Both the position numbers and the translations under genes were made by a program. The notes under the pieces are model-generated. The model searched no databases and was not told where the DNA came from. It saw nothing but the letters and a program-made list of their open reading frames with translations. Below, one piece after another: positions 27,841 through 36,896 of a DNA stretch of 64,000 nt; position 1 is the stretch's first letter; every line of letters begins with the position of its first letter. This DNA is from Ruegeria marisrubri. GTDB taxonomy: Bacteria > Pseudomonadota > Alphaproteobacteria > Rhodobacterales > Rhodobacteraceae. The DNA is taken from assembly GCF_001507595.1 (NCBI RefSeq), contig NZ_LQBQ01000023.1, forward strand, positions 248,001 through 312,000, given 5' to 3'.

Positions 27841-28692
27841 ATGCCCAAAGGCTTCACTTTTCTGCCATCGCTGGCCCTGACCGTCGCGATGGCCCTTCCG
27901 CTGGCGGCCGAAACCCAGGCGGATGCCGACACCGTGGTCGCCCGAGTCAACGGGGACGAGATCACTTTGGGGCACGTGATCCTCGCGCGGGCCTCGTTGC
28001 CGGCGCAGTATCAGGAAATCGACGACAAGCAGCTCTACGACGCCATTCTGGACCAGCTCATCGATCAGAGCCTGCTGAAACAGGCGCAGGACGGGGTGGT
28101 GCCGAAACACGTCGCGCTGGCGCTGGAAAACGAAGAGCGGTCATTGCTGGCGGCCGAAACCATCGAAGACGTTCTGCGGGCCTCGCTGACCGAAGAGGCC
28201 CTGCAGGCCGCCTATGACGCGAAATACGCAAACGGCTTTGACGAAGACGAATACAATGCCTCGCATATCCTCGTCGAAACCGAGGAAGAGGCCAAGGCGA
28301 TCAAGGCCGAGCTGGACAACGGTGCCGATTTCGCCGAACTGGCCAAGGAAAAATCCACCGGCCCGTCCGGCCCCAACGGCGGTGAGCTGGGCTGGTTCGG
28401 CAAGGGCATGATGGTGCCCGAGTTCGAACAGGCCGTGATCGGCCTGGAAAAGGGCCAGATTTCCGAACCCGTTCAGACCCAGTTCGGCTGGCATGTCGTG
28501 ATCCTGAACGACAAGCGCACGGCGGCAGCCCCCGAGCTTGACGAGGTGCGCGGGGAACTGGCGCAGAAAATCCAGCAGGACGCGATTCAGGCGAAGATCG
28601 ACGAATTGAGCAAGGGTGCCCAGATCGAACGTCCGGCGCTGGAAGGCGTCGGCCCAGAGGTCATCCGGCAGCTGGACCTGGTGCAGGAGTAA
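27841..28692 (+). CDS. Periplasmic parvulin-type peptidyl-prolyl isomerase
   Basis: 283 residues with a signal peptide (MPKGFTFLPSLALTVAMALPLAAE). A SurA/PrsA-like N-terminal helical region is followed by a rotamase domain of about 90 residues: NASHILVETEEEAKAIK, FAELAKEKSTGPSGPNGGELGWFGKGMMVPEFE, VQTQFGWHVVILND. It helps fold exported proteins. Divergent from secA (175 bases), a sensible pairing for secretion; argJ follows six bases after the stop. Confidence 0.9.
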   Translation: MPKGFTFLPSLALTVAMALPLAAETQADADTVVARVNGDEITLGHVILARASLPAQYQEIDDKQLYDAILDQLIDQSLLKQAQDGVVPKHVALALENEERSLLAAETIEDVLRASLTEEALQAAYDAKYANGFDEDEYNASHILVETEEEAKAIKAELDNGADFAELAKEKSTGPSGPNGGELGWFGKGMMVPEFEQAVIGLEKGQISEPVQTQFGWHVVILNDKRTAAAPELDEVRGELAQKIQQDAIQAKIDELSKGAQIERPALEGVGPEVIRQLDLVQE

Positions 28693-28698
28693 GGCCGG

Positions 28699-29925
28699 AT
28701 GGCGAAGATCGCTCATGTTTCCCCGCTGGCCCCGGCAGGTTTTCCCGATCTGCCGGCAATCGCGGGGGTGCGTTTTGCCTCGGTCGAGGCGGGCGTGCGC
28801 TATCAGGGTCGGACGGACGTGATGCTGGCGGTGATGGACCCGGGCACGTCGGTCGCCGGCGTCTTTACCCGCTCGGCCACGCGCTCGGCCCCGGTGCTGG
28901 ATTGCCAGGACAAGATCGGTGGTGCCAGTGACGGGCCGGCGGCCATTCTCGTCAACTCGGGCAATGCCAACGCGTTCACCGGCCATTACGGGCAGACCTC
29001 GGTGGCCGAGGTGACGCGGGCTGTGTCGGAAGTGACGGGCGTGCCGGTGCAGCGCGTCTTTACCTCGTCGACGGGGGTGATCGGCGAGCCGTTGCCGCAT
29101 GAGCGCATCCTGGCAAAGCTCGACACTCTGAACGGCGCGCTGAGGCCGGATGCCCTGAAAGAGGCGGCAGAGGCCATCATGACCACCGACACCTTCCCGA
29201 AAGGGGCCTCGGCGCAGGTGGAGATTGGCGGCAAAACAGTCTCTGTTTCGGGGATTGCCAAGGGATCGGGCATGATCGCGCCGGACATGGCGACGATGCT
29301 GGTCTACATCTTTACCGATGCGCGGGTCGAGCAGGGCGCCTTGCAGCAGATGCTGGGCGAGTTGACCGAGCGGACCTTCAACTGCATCACGGTGGACAGC
29401 GATACCTCGACCTCGGACACGCTGCTGCTGTGCGCGACGGGTGCTTCGGGCGTGGATGCCACCGGCAATGCCGACTTTGCAGCGGCGCTGGAAGGCGTGA
29501 TGCTGGATCTGGCGCAGCAGGTGGTGAAAGACGGCGAGGGCGCCACGAAGTTCGTCGAGATCCGCATCACCGGGGCGGCCTCGGATGCCGATGCCAAGGT
29601 GCACGGTCTGGCCATCGCCAACTCACCGCTGGTCAAGACCGCCATCGCGGGCGAGGACCCGAACTGGGGCCGCGTCGTCATGGCGATCGGCAAGTCCGGC
29701 GCGGCGGCCGATCGCGACAAGCTCAGCATCTCGTTCGGCGATATCCTCGTGGCGGAAAATGGTTGGGTCAGCCCGACCTACCGCGAGGAAGACGCCGCCG
29801 CCTACATGAAGGGGCAAGAGCTGGTGATCGCCGTCGATCTCGGGCTGGGTGCGGGCAAGGCCACCGTCTGGACCTGCGACCTGACCCACGGTTACATCGA
29901 AATCAACGCGGATTATCGCTCGTGA
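28699..29925 (+). CDS. argJ: Bifunctional glutamate N-acetyltransferase / ornithine acetyltransferase
   Basis: 408 residues. An Ntn-type enzyme that cuts itself before the threonine in IAPDMATML (Ala198|Thr199), making the new N-terminal Thr the nucleophile. Other family segments: NSGNANAFTG, TSSTGVIGEPLP, DSDTSTSDT. It recycles the acetyl group in arginine synthesis and may also acetylate glutamate. Its stop overlaps the mutT GTG start. Confidence 0.96.
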   Translation: MAKIAHVSPLAPAGFPDLPAIAGVRFASVEAGVRYQGRTDVMLAVMDPGTSVAGVFTRSATRSAPVLDCQDKIGGASDGPAAILVNSGNANAFTGHYGQTSVAEVTRAVSEVTGVPVQRVFTSSTGVIGEPLPHERILAKLDTLNGALRPDALKEAAEAIMTTDTFPKGASAQVEIGGKTVSVSGIAKGSGMIAPDMATMLVYIFTDARVEQGALQQMLGELTERTFNCITVDSDTSTSDTLLLCATGASGVDATGNADFAAALEGVMLDLAQQVVKDGEGATKFVEIRITGAASDADAKVHGLAIANSPLVKTAIAGEDPNWGRVVMAIGKSGAAADRDKLSISFGDILVAENGWVSPTYREEDAAAYMKGQELVIAVDLGLGAGKATVWTCDLTHGYIEINADYRS

Positions 29926-30320
29926 AAACCCTTCTCGTTTCCGCGGTTGCGCTGATCGACGTGGATGGCCGGGTGCTGCTGGCGCAGCGCCCGGAAGGCA
30001 AGTCCATGGCCGGCCTGTGGGAGTTTCCCGGCGGCAAGATCGAAACCGGCGAAACCCCCGAGGCCGCCCTGATCCGCGAATTGCATGAGGAACTGGGCAT
30101 CGACACCTGGGCGTCGTGCCTGGCGCCGCTGACTTTCGCCAGCCACAGCTATGACGACTTCCACCTGTTGATGCCGCTGTTTGCCTGCCGCAAGTGGCAG
30201 GGGATTCCGCAGTCGAAAGAGGGCCAGGCCCTAAAATGGGTCCGTGCGGCGGATCTGAGAAACTATCCGATGCCACCCGCCGACATTCCGTTGATCCCGA
30301 TCCTGCGGGACTGGCTCTGA
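29922..30320 (+). CDS. mutT: 8-oxo-dGTP diphosphatase (MutT-type Nudix hydrolase)
   Basis: Start GTG at 29922, overlapping the argJ stop (GTGA); 132 residues. The Nudix box GGKIETGETPEAALIRELHEELG has all conserved residues, and QRPEGKSMAGLWEFPGGK is typical for MutT proteins that clean oxidised dGTP from the pool. The argJ-mutT coupling is common in alphaproteobacteria. Confidence 0.93.
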   Translation: MKTLLVSAVALIDVDGRVLLAQRPEGKSMAGLWEFPGGKIETGETPEAALIRELHEELGIDTWASCLAPLTFASHSYDDFHLLMPLFACRKWQGIPQSKEGQALKWVRAADLRNYPMPPADIPLIPILRDWL

Positions 30321-30500
30321 GGCCCTGCGGGCACGGGACGCCGCTTGCGATCGCATTGCACTTTGTCATCTGCCCGGCATGACCGTCCTTTTGGCGCCGA
30401 CCCAGCATCGCCGCGATGCGATGGCCGCCAGGGTCGCGACCGGGCGACGTTCTGTCGGCAAGTTTGAGGGGCGCATCAAAACCGAGTTGCAGGGTTTTGG

Positions 30501-31373
30501 TCACCAGCCGAAATCACGGCCGAGATAGGCAGTGAGCTTTTTGTTGTAGGGGCGGTAGAATTCTTCGAGCCGATGCGCGGCGGCTTCGTCAACCTTGGGA
30601 TACGAGCGCGCTTCGGTGCGGGTTTTCCGGTATTCGAACCGGTGGTCGTCCAGTTTCAGGAAGTCCGTCGAAACCGACCGCAACACACTGGCCGGGTTCG
30701 CGAAATAGTCCGCGCTGTTGAGGACAAGAAGCTGATCTTTCGGGACCACCGCGTGCCAAAACTTTAACTGCTCTACATAAACGCCTCGCAGCAGTGCCAA
30801 TGGAACGTTTTCGAGAGAGTGGCCACCCGACAGGAGTTCAGCAAACATTTCCTGATCTATGGCCCGGCCGGCCAGCCGGGCAAAATCCCGGTCGATCCAG
30901 TCTTGAAAGGAAATATCGGTCATCCCGCCCCGGATGTTGTACTGGTAGGTGGAATAGGCGCGCTGGGCCGGATTACGCAGCAAGAAGATGAATTTGCACG
31001 TCGGCAGACACTGATGAATCATTTTTGGAAGGTGCGGGAAAAGGCAGTAGGAAGGACTGGCTTCTCCGGTAATGCCTCCAATATCTGCCAGCTCGCGCTC
31101 GGTGGGGAAATGCGCGCGGTACCAGTCAAGAGATGGACGTTCTGCCTGGTCGAAATAATGGATCTCCTTGGTCCAAGCGGGCAAAATCTGGGGATGGGTC
31201 GCCAGGTTCTTGTAAAAGGACGTCGTGCCTGCCTTTTGGGCGCCGATCACTATGAAACTTGGAAGTGCGCGTGAACTGTCCCGAAGGTTCCGAAGATGAA
31301 GCTGTGTGCCGCGCGCAAATGAATATAGGATACTGCGCCGCACGCGGCGACGTATCTTGTCAACGGCGCTCAT
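30501..31373 (-). CDS. PAPS-dependent sulfotransferase
   Basis: 290 residues, a normal single-domain length. The 5'-phosphosulfate loop is FIVIGAQKAGTTSFYKNLA (about residues 39-57) and the 3'-phosphate motif is FLLRNPAQRAYSTYQ (about residues 130-145). It resembles heparan sulfate N-deacetylase/sulfotransferase-type bacterial enzymes acting on glycans. Its start lies inside a short overlapping open frame (31360-31473), which in turn overlaps a glycosyltransferase-like remnant, so it was probably part of a glycosyltransferase-sulfotransferase operon that has decayed upstream. Confidence 0.85.
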   Translation of the reverse strand: MSAVDKIRRRVRRSILYSFARGTQLHLRNLRDSSRALPSFIVIGAQKAGTTSFYKNLATHPQILPAWTKEIHYFDQAERPSLDWYRAHFPTERELADIGGITGEASPSYCLFPHLPKMIHQCLPTCKFIFLLRNPAQRAYSTYQYNIRGGMTDISFQDWIDRDFARLAGRAIDQEMFAELLSGGHSLENVPLALLRGVYVEQLKFWHAVVPKDQLLVLNSADYFANPASVLRSVSTDFLKLDDHRFEYRKTRTEARSYPKVDEAAAHRLEEFYRPYNKKLTAYLGRDFGW

Positions 31374-31469
31374 GATGCACCATCCTCGTCATTTGGCCCC
31401 GAACGCGCTGCCTGAGCGCCGTTGCCGAGGTTGGCTTGACCCGGCTGCTGCCCGTATCTGCGTATTGGT

Positions 31470-31634
31470 TCATAGCTTGTTGACCCCAGCATCGACGCGG
31501 CAAGGTTCAACAACTCCTACGAACGCCGCCTGTCCGATTTGTTCCCGGATTGTGTCATCATTGGTGAGGGTCAGCAATGCTTTGGCCAAGACAGCAGTCT
31601 GCTCGGGAGAAACATCCGGGGCAGGCCGCTGTCT
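31470..31634 (-). pseudogene. C-terminal fragment of a glycosyltransferase (GT4-like)
   Basis: An open minus-strand stretch of 54 codons without a start; a TAA at 31635-31637 closes it upstream. The translation (PDVSPEQTAVLAKALLTLT, then NDDTIREQIGQAAFVGV) looks like the end of a GT4 glycosyltransferase, where a phosphate-binding loop is followed by a helix of the type SxExLAxALLxLLxDPxxRExxGxAA. The stop TGA overlaps an ATG (31473) that opens a 37-codon frame running into the start of the sulfotransferase at 31373. Too short for certainty. Confidence 0.45.
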
Positions 31635-31822
31635 TTAGGATCAGGGTGCATTGTAACTGACGACGCGGCGCGATTCCCGGTCCGAATGACGACCGACGAT
31701 ATGCCTGATCCCGTCTGGCAGAGCGTTGCTGCCCGCCGCGACCGGTGCCAAACGATTGACTAACCGAGTGCGGTCGGTAACCTTGTTGCGGTTATTTTCG
31801 GCTGTTTCGGGTTGACGAGTTT
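31635..31822. other. Intergenic stretch between diverging sulfotransferase genes
   Basis: With the fragment at 31470-31634 and the 37-codon frame at 31360-31473, this completes the 449-base gap between the two sulfotransferase starts. No RNA gene, repeat or convincing promoter was seen here; it must hold the start signals of the plus-strand sulfotransferase. Confidence 0.4.
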
Positions 31823-32821
31823 ATGCAAGAATACTCCGGGCCGTTGTTCCTAGTTGGAAGCCCAAGAAGCGGGACAAAACTGCTTCGCGACCTGCTGAAC
31901 AGACATTCCGTTATCAATCTCTGCAATCCCGAAACCTATTTCGTTCCGTATCTGTTCCAGAAGCATGGCGGTGATCCCAAGAATTTTGACGCGGATCTTG
32001 ACCAATTGTTTGCCGATTTCGACCGAACGCCATTCCAGCTCTACAGCCGGGCGATGGGAAAGCCGACCATGACCCGGGCGGATTTCGATCAACTGAGGTT
32101 CGCGCGGACGTGGAGCGACGCATTCGAAATCATCATCAGGTTTTACTCGGATGGCGGAGCTGATGCGCAAGGTCTGTGGGGAGACAAAACCCCTTCCTAT
32201 GTGTTGGAAATGGATCTTTTGAAAGAGATTTTCCCGGCTGCGCGGTTTTTGCATATCATCAGGGATCCGCGGGATGTGGCCGTGTCGGCGCATAAGGCAT
32301 GGGGCCACAATGTGTTGCGAGTGGCAGCCAAGTGGGCCCGCGACATGGAGGCAGCGCATCGGAGTGCGCCCAAACTTGGGTCTGACTATCTAACTGTCCA
32401 TTATGAAAGCCTGCTCGCGAACCCCGGAATTGAGTTGCGGCGGATATCGGAATTCCTCGAGCATCCATTCGAAGAAATCATGATGTCCCTGACGGTTCCG
32501 TCCGAAAACCTGGGCAACGCAAAAGGAAAGCTGGAAATCGACCAGAACAACTTCGGGAAATACCGCCAGGCGCTCAAGCCGCGGGTGCAGAAACGAATTG
32601 AAGAGATCGTCTATGACGTGATCGAAGCCACCCCTTACGAAGTGGAATACGCAGAGCGTTACAGACCCTTGTCGCGACCTGCGCTGATCTGCCTGACAGC
32701 TGCGGACGGTATGAGATCCATGATGCACGTGGTTCGTAGGCGCGGATTGGTGAATGGTGTTCGGGTCACAATCGGACGAAGGATTCAGAAAAAGCGAAAC
32801 TCGCGCATTCGGCGAAGCTGA
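31823..32821 (+). CDS. PAPS-dependent sulfotransferase
   Basis: 332 residues. Starts MQEYSGPLFLVGSPRSGTKLLRDLLNRH, with the 5'-phosphosulfate loop right at the N-terminus, and has the 3'-phosphate motif FLHIIRDPRDVAVSAHKAW at about residues 142-160. The C-terminal 40 residues are basic (RRRGLVNGVRVTIGRRIQKKR), which could bind the membrane or an acidic glycan. Flanked on both sides by minus-strand sulfotransferases, so it belongs to the same sulfation locus although on the opposite strand. Substrate unknown. Confidence 0.85.
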   Translation: MQEYSGPLFLVGSPRSGTKLLRDLLNRHSVINLCNPETYFVPYLFQKHGGDPKNFDADLDQLFADFDRTPFQLYSRAMGKPTMTRADFDQLRFARTWSDAFEIIIRFYSDGGADAQGLWGDKTPSYVLEMDLLKEIFPAARFLHIIRDPRDVAVSAHKAWGHNVLRVAAKWARDMEAAHRSAPKLGSDYLTVHYESLLANPGIELRRISEFLEHPFEEIMMSLTVPSENLGNAKGKLEIDQNNFGKYRQALKPRVQKRIEEIVYDVIEATPYEVEYAERYRPLSRPALICLTAADGMRSMMHVVRRRGLVNGVRVTIGRRIQKKRNSRIRRS

Positions 32822-32978
32822 CCGGGATCGGTTTCGCCGCTTTTGTTGTCACGATTGCAACAAGAGGTTCTCCTGCACGTGAGTGGTCAACGTTGATTGT
32901 TGGTGCATGGCGGGCCACTTGGATCGGCAGTGATTGCCGCGCGACTGGCGCGCCGGACCAGATAGAGGCCGTCGTGGC

Positions 32979-33878
32979 TCAATCATATCCAAGCTGCCGC
33001 ATCAGGGGGCCGCAGCTTTCCTCTATTAGCGATCTGAGATTTTCCGGCAGTCGGGCGTGGGCTGAGGTATTCACATCTGCCCGCAGATGAGTGCTTGCAC
33101 TGGAGATATCATAAAATGCGTCCACCTTCTGCATCCCGACGACCTGACCGTTCTTGTCAAAGATACGTGCCTTGTCCTGCAGGCAGAACCCTGAGACCGC
33201 CCTGGGATCGAGACCGCAGAATGAGAACACCTTGGCGCTGGTCGCAACAATGTCGGTGATGATCTCTTCGAAACGGAGCAGAATGATGGGGAAGTCTTCG
33301 CCGGCAAGTTCAAGAAATGTCCGTGCAACGGATTGGTACAGTTTCACGGATTTTTCCGGCGTTGCACCGCGCGAAATCATGCTTTCGCAAAGGCCGACAG
33401 CGTCGCGCACAATGCCAATGAAGATGGCGTTGGGATAGATCTGACGCAAGTCCCGGGCAAGTTCCACATTGTAGTTGACCAGTTTCACGACCATTCTGGA
33501 ACTTTTGGCGGGGCCGTTCCGGTAAAACCCGTGCGCCTCCATGGCGGCCTTGTATCTGGAAACTTCTGCTTGATTTCGCAGTGTTGATTGCGTGAGCCTC
33601 TCTGAGACCCAGACCCGCATGCGTTGGTCCATTGCAGAGGGGCGCATTGGCTTGTGTGGGTTCAGCAAATCCCCTTTTGCGACCAAGACCGGCAGGTAGT
33701 GGTACGCGATGCGGGCGAAATCCAGCAAGGTGTTTTTGTTTTCCCAACTCGGTCGCAGTACCTCGTGAAATTCTCCGTTCGGCCAGGTCGTGTCCGGGTG
33801 AGACCGCAAGATGTTCAGGAGTTGATTGGTGCCGCCACGCTGTAGCCCAAGAATGAAGATTGGTCCGTCCGGTTTCAT
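32979..33878 (-). CDS. PAPS-dependent sulfotransferase
   Basis: 299 residues. The N-terminus GPIFILGLQRGGTNQLLNILRSHP is a 5'-phosphosulfate loop, and IFIGIVRDAVGLCESMISRG near residue 155 is the 3'-phosphate motif. ATG (33878) overlaps the TGA of the upstream glycosyltransferase remnant by four bases, so translation is probably coupled to that short frame. Third sulfotransferase in this locus, diverged from the other two. Confidence 0.83.
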   Translation of the reverse strand: MKPDGPIFILGLQRGGTNQLLNILRSHPDTTWPNGEFHEVLRPSWENKNTLLDFARIAYHYLPVLVAKGDLLNPHKPMRPSAMDQRMRVWVSERLTQSTLRNQAEVSRYKAAMEAHGFYRNGPAKSSRMVVKLVNYNVELARDLRQIYPNAIFIGIVRDAVGLCESMISRGATPEKSVKLYQSVARTFLELAGEDFPIILLRFEEIITDIVATSAKVFSFCGLDPRAVSGFCLQDKARIFDKNGQVVGMQKVDAFYDISSASTHLRADVNTSAHARLPENLRSLIEESCGPLMRQLGYD

Positions 33879-34192
33879 ACGCGACCTCCACCGGTTCGGA
33901 AGACATGGTGTAACGCAGGAACTGGCGCGGGAATTGGGTTGCCGCTTGATACGGTGCAGGCCGCAAGCAGACGTTCGGCGGTCTGCCGAATGCCGAACCG
34001 TTCGCGGATCGTTTCAGCCGCATGCCCGGCAAATGTCTGGCACAGCCCGGCAGCGCAGCCTTGGACATCCTCTGAAGGGCTGGTTGAACGGGCCTCGAAC
34101 CTCTCGCGATCCAGCGCTGACAAAAGCATCTTGCTATCGAAAGCGAGGCCTGTCGCTGATTCCGTGTGAGCGAGAACCTTGGTTTTTTTCAT
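33875..34192 (-). pseudogene. Tandem glycosyltransferase reduced by a large in-frame internal deletion
   Basis: A 105-codon frame starting at ATG 34192. Residues 1-54 (MKKTKVLAHTESATGLAF, SKMLLSALDRERFE, CAAGL) align with the N-terminus of the 809-residue glycosyltransferase at 38821 (MRKTKILALTKSTGGIAF, NKLLLSSLNREQFE, YAEGL), about half identical. Directly after, AETIRERFGIRQTAERLLA matches the very C-terminus of the same 809-residue protein (RETISRRFDVRKTAERLLM). The whole middle, about 700 residues including both catalytic domains, is missing, yet the frame is kept. No glycosyltransferase activity is possible. It may persist because its stop is translationally coupled (ATGA) to the sulfotransferase behind it. 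Confidence 0.72.
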
Positions 34193-34601
34193 TCCAGTAA
34201 CCGCTGAACACCAACAACTGATCAAAAACCGCCAAACAAAGCTCTCGCATTGTACAGCCGGGAAATGTTGAAACCGCCTTCGGTCGCGTTTTTTGCATCG
34301 CGGCCTCGGCGCAGTTTAGCCGAAAACAGCCGTCTTGCGGCAAAAACTTGCTCAAAAGGATTGGAAACACCCAGGTCTGTGCAGCAATTTGCCAATAAGT
34401 GCCACCTACAAGAAATAATTCGCCGATATAGAGTTTGGGATATCGCACTTACGGTTTTAAAAAAGAGTCATGGCGTATAGGCAGCGCCGCGCATGTTGGG
34501 ATGCATGCAGTCCAAGGGGCACCACTCAGGCCCTAATGAAACCAATAAGACGGATCGGTACGGGTGGCGTGCCGTCCGGTTGAGATCGAGAAGGAATCCG
34601 G
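34193..34601. other. Intergenic region between the glycosyltransferase remnant and the lyase
   Basis: About 410 bases, more AT-rich than the surroundings, with no credible open frame or RNA. It must contain divergent start signals for the remnant/sulfotransferase unit and the lyase gene, but I could not fix a promoter. Confidence 0.4.
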
Positions 34602-36779
34602 ATGAACGGAGATTTGACCAGCGCCGATTTGGCGTTCGATGGCGCGCAGGGCTTCGGCTCTGGGGCGGATGGCGGTCGCGGCGGCGAAATCGTCAAGGTC
34701 ACGACCCTGGCGGATTCGGGGCCGGGATCACTCAGATGGGCCCTCGAAGAACTCGACGGACCGCGGATCGTGGTCTTCGAGGTGAGCGGCGAAATCCAGC
34801 TACAGGATGCGATCAAGGTAAACGGCGACGTGACGATCGCCGGTCAGACCTCGCCCGAGGGCATCACGATTACGGGCGCCAAACTGCGCATCGTCGAAAG
34901 CGATGTCATTATCCGCGGTTTGCAGTTCCGACCCGGAGATGGCGACGGGGATACACCAGAGAACCGGGACGGGATCTCGATTGGCAGCAGCACCCAAACC
35001 GTCGAAAACGTCGTCATCGACAGCAACTCGTTCAGTTGGTCGATCGACGAGTTGATCACGGTTTGGTACGGCGCGAAGAACATCACCATCTCCAACAATA
35101 TCTTCGCCGAAGCGTTGCAAAGCTCGTTGCACCCGAAAGGCGACCATTCGATGGGCATGCTGATCGGAGATGGCAGCTCGAACGTCACGGTGGTTGGCAA
35201 CCTGCTGGCTCATAATGAGTTTCGGAATGCCACGGTGAAAGACGACGCCAAACAGATCGAGTTCATCAACAACGTGGTCTACAATTATGGTCCGAACGGC
35301 TTCCTCGGCCACGAGGGGACGACGGCTCATATCATAGGCAATATCTATCTGGCGGGCCAGGATTCGGCGGGCCGCGCGGCCATTCGTCTGGAGTCTCCGG
35401 AAAGTGGCACGGCATATTATGTCCATGACAACCAGGCGGAAGTTGACGGCGCAGCCATGTCGAAGATTTCCGACAGCTACGTGTTTGAGCCGAGCAATGT
35501 CACCGTACTGTCCTCGGACGAGGTTCTGGACTACGTCCTGTCAAATGCCGGCGCACGTTATCCGGAGCTAAGCCCGATTGATGCACGGATCATCCAGTCG
35601 GTGATCGACGGAACCGGCCGCATCATCGATTCCCCTGACGATGTGGGGGGGTATGTGTTCGTGCCCAACACCACGGCGCCAAAGGATAGCGACGATGACG
35701 GGATCCCGGACTACTACGAGGAGATCCTCGGCTCGAATCCGGATGTGTTCGACGCACATGGCGACGCAGACGGGAACGGCGTGCACAATATCGAAGACTA
35801 CATCAACGGTTTGCTCGACGGTTATGCTTCGGATACGCAACCGGCACCCGCACCCGCACCTGCACCCGCCCCTGAGGAAAGCGGTGATGCGGTCGCCGAC
35901 GGTGCTTCCGAGCACCGTATCGAGGCCGAAACCTTCGACTTGACCAACGGGTTTTCCGTAACTTCGATCGAAGGTGCTTCCGACGGCAAAGTGATCGGTG
36001 TCAAAGCCGGGACGAGCGGTGAAGCCTCGACCGTCTTCAACGGAACAAGCGGTACCTATGACTTCATCATCGGCTATTACGATGAGAACGATGGCGCGTC
36101 GAACCTGTCTGTTCTGGTAAATGGAAGTGTTGTCCATAACTGGACGTGGAATCAGGACCTTGGTTCGAACCTTGCGGATGGCGCTACCGCCACCAAAATC
36201 ACCATATCGAACGTCCAGCTGAATCCCGGCGACGTGATTACGTTCTCGGGATCATCGGACGGCAAGGAACCGCTCAGAATCGATTATCTGGAACTGGTTC
36301 AGCCGGAAGCTGGCGGAGAAGAGGACGACGCCGCTCTGTCTGCGCCGGAGAATGGCACGAAGAAAACCCATCTGGTCGAAGCGGAAACGCTGCAACTCGA
36401 AAGCGGCTGGAGGGTCAGGGAGAGTTCGGTTGCCTCTGGCGGTGAAATGATCCAGGCCGTTGGGAAAGGACAGGCGAAAGCGTCGACGGCGTTCGAAGGC
36501 GAAACCGGGTTCTATGACATTGTCGTCAACTATTTCGACGAGGCCGATGGCGAAAGCAACCTGAGTGTCATGGTCGGTGGCGAAACCGTCGACAGCTGGG
36601 TCTGGGATCAGGAGACCGAACAGAAGTTTGCGGCCCGTGACAGCCTGACAAGCCACGTCATCGAAGATGTCTGGATCGAAAACGGCGAACTGATCGCATT
36701 TGAAGGGACCCGCGATGGCAGCGAGCCCCTTCGCGTGGACAGCGTCGAATTCTATTCGGACGACTTCATGATCGCGTAG
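34602..36779 (+). CDS. Multi-domain polysaccharide (pectate-type) lyase with calcium repeats and two C-terminal carbohydrate-binding-like domains
   Basis: 725 residues; ribosome-binding site AAGGA. Residues about 10-350 form a right-handed beta-helix of pectate-lyase type (SGPGSLRWALEEL, DVTIAGQTSPEGITITGA, DHSMGMLIGDGSSNVTVVGN). Residues about 362-404 carry calcium-binding loops (DSDDDGIPDYYEE and DADGNGVHNIEDYING). A PAPAPAPAPAP linker is followed by two homologous domains of about 135 residues (starts HRIEAETFDL and HLVEAETLQL) resembling carbohydrate-binding modules. No Sec signal peptide is present, so export by a type I route or none is possible. Placed between sulfotransferases and a flippase, it may trim the locus's own exopolysaccharide. 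Substrate not proven. Confidence 0.82.
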   Translation: MNGDLTSADLAFDGAQGFGSGADGGRGGEIVKVTTLADSGPGSLRWALEELDGPRIVVFEVSGEIQLQDAIKVNGDVTIAGQTSPEGITITGAKLRIVESDVIIRGLQFRPGDGDGDTPENRDGISIGSSTQTVENVVIDSNSFSWSIDELITVWYGAKNITISNNIFAEALQSSLHPKGDHSMGMLIGDGSSNVTVVGNLLAHNEFRNATVKDDAKQIEFINNVVYNYGPNGFLGHEGTTAHIIGNIYLAGQDSAGRAAIRLESPESGTAYYVHDNQAEVDGAAMSKISDSYVFEPSNVTVLSSDEVLDYVLSNAGARYPELSPIDARIIQSVIDGTGRIIDSPDDVGGYVFVPNTTAPKDSDDDGIPDYYEEILGSNPDVFDAHGDADGNGVHNIEDYINGLLDGYASDTQPAPAPAPAPAPEESGDAVADGASEHRIEAETFDLTNGFSVTSIEGASDGKVIGVKAGTSGEASTVFNGTSGTYDFIIGYYDENDGASNLSVLVNGSVVHNWTWNQDLGSNLADGATATKITISNVQLNPGDVITFSGSSDGKEPLRIDYLELVQPEAGGEEDDAALSAPENGTKKTHLVEAETLQLESGWRVRESSVASGGEMIQAVGKGQAKASTAFEGETGFYDIVVNYFDEADGESNLSVMVGGETVDSWVWDQETEQKFAARDSLTSHVIEDVWIENGELIAFEGTRDGSEPLRVDSVEFYSDDFMIA

Positions 36780-36859
36780 TGCCAGCGTCGCTGGGATGGG
36801 GCCTGCCGGTCTGAACTGGAATGGCTGGCCCCAACGCAGAATACCGCCTCTGTGCGTAG

Positions 36860-36896
36860 CGGGCTGGGCTCTGATTTCAGGCCCCGCCCGTTTTTT
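36860..36896 (+). terminator. Terminator of the lyase gene
   Basis: CGGGCTGGGC (36860-36869) pairs with GCCCCGCCCG (36881-36890), one mismatch, 11-base loop, followed by six T. Its right arm and T-run reach into the last codons of the convergent flippase gene. Confidence 0.72.

Noticed and set aside
33310..34068. A 252-codon minus-strand frame across the sulfotransferase start and the glycosyltransferase remnant
   Set aside because: Different frame from both supported genes; contains no recognisable motif.
35838..35872. Short CCCGCA-type repeats, checked as a possible tandem repeat locus
   Set aside because: They simply encode the Pro-Ala linker of the lyase.
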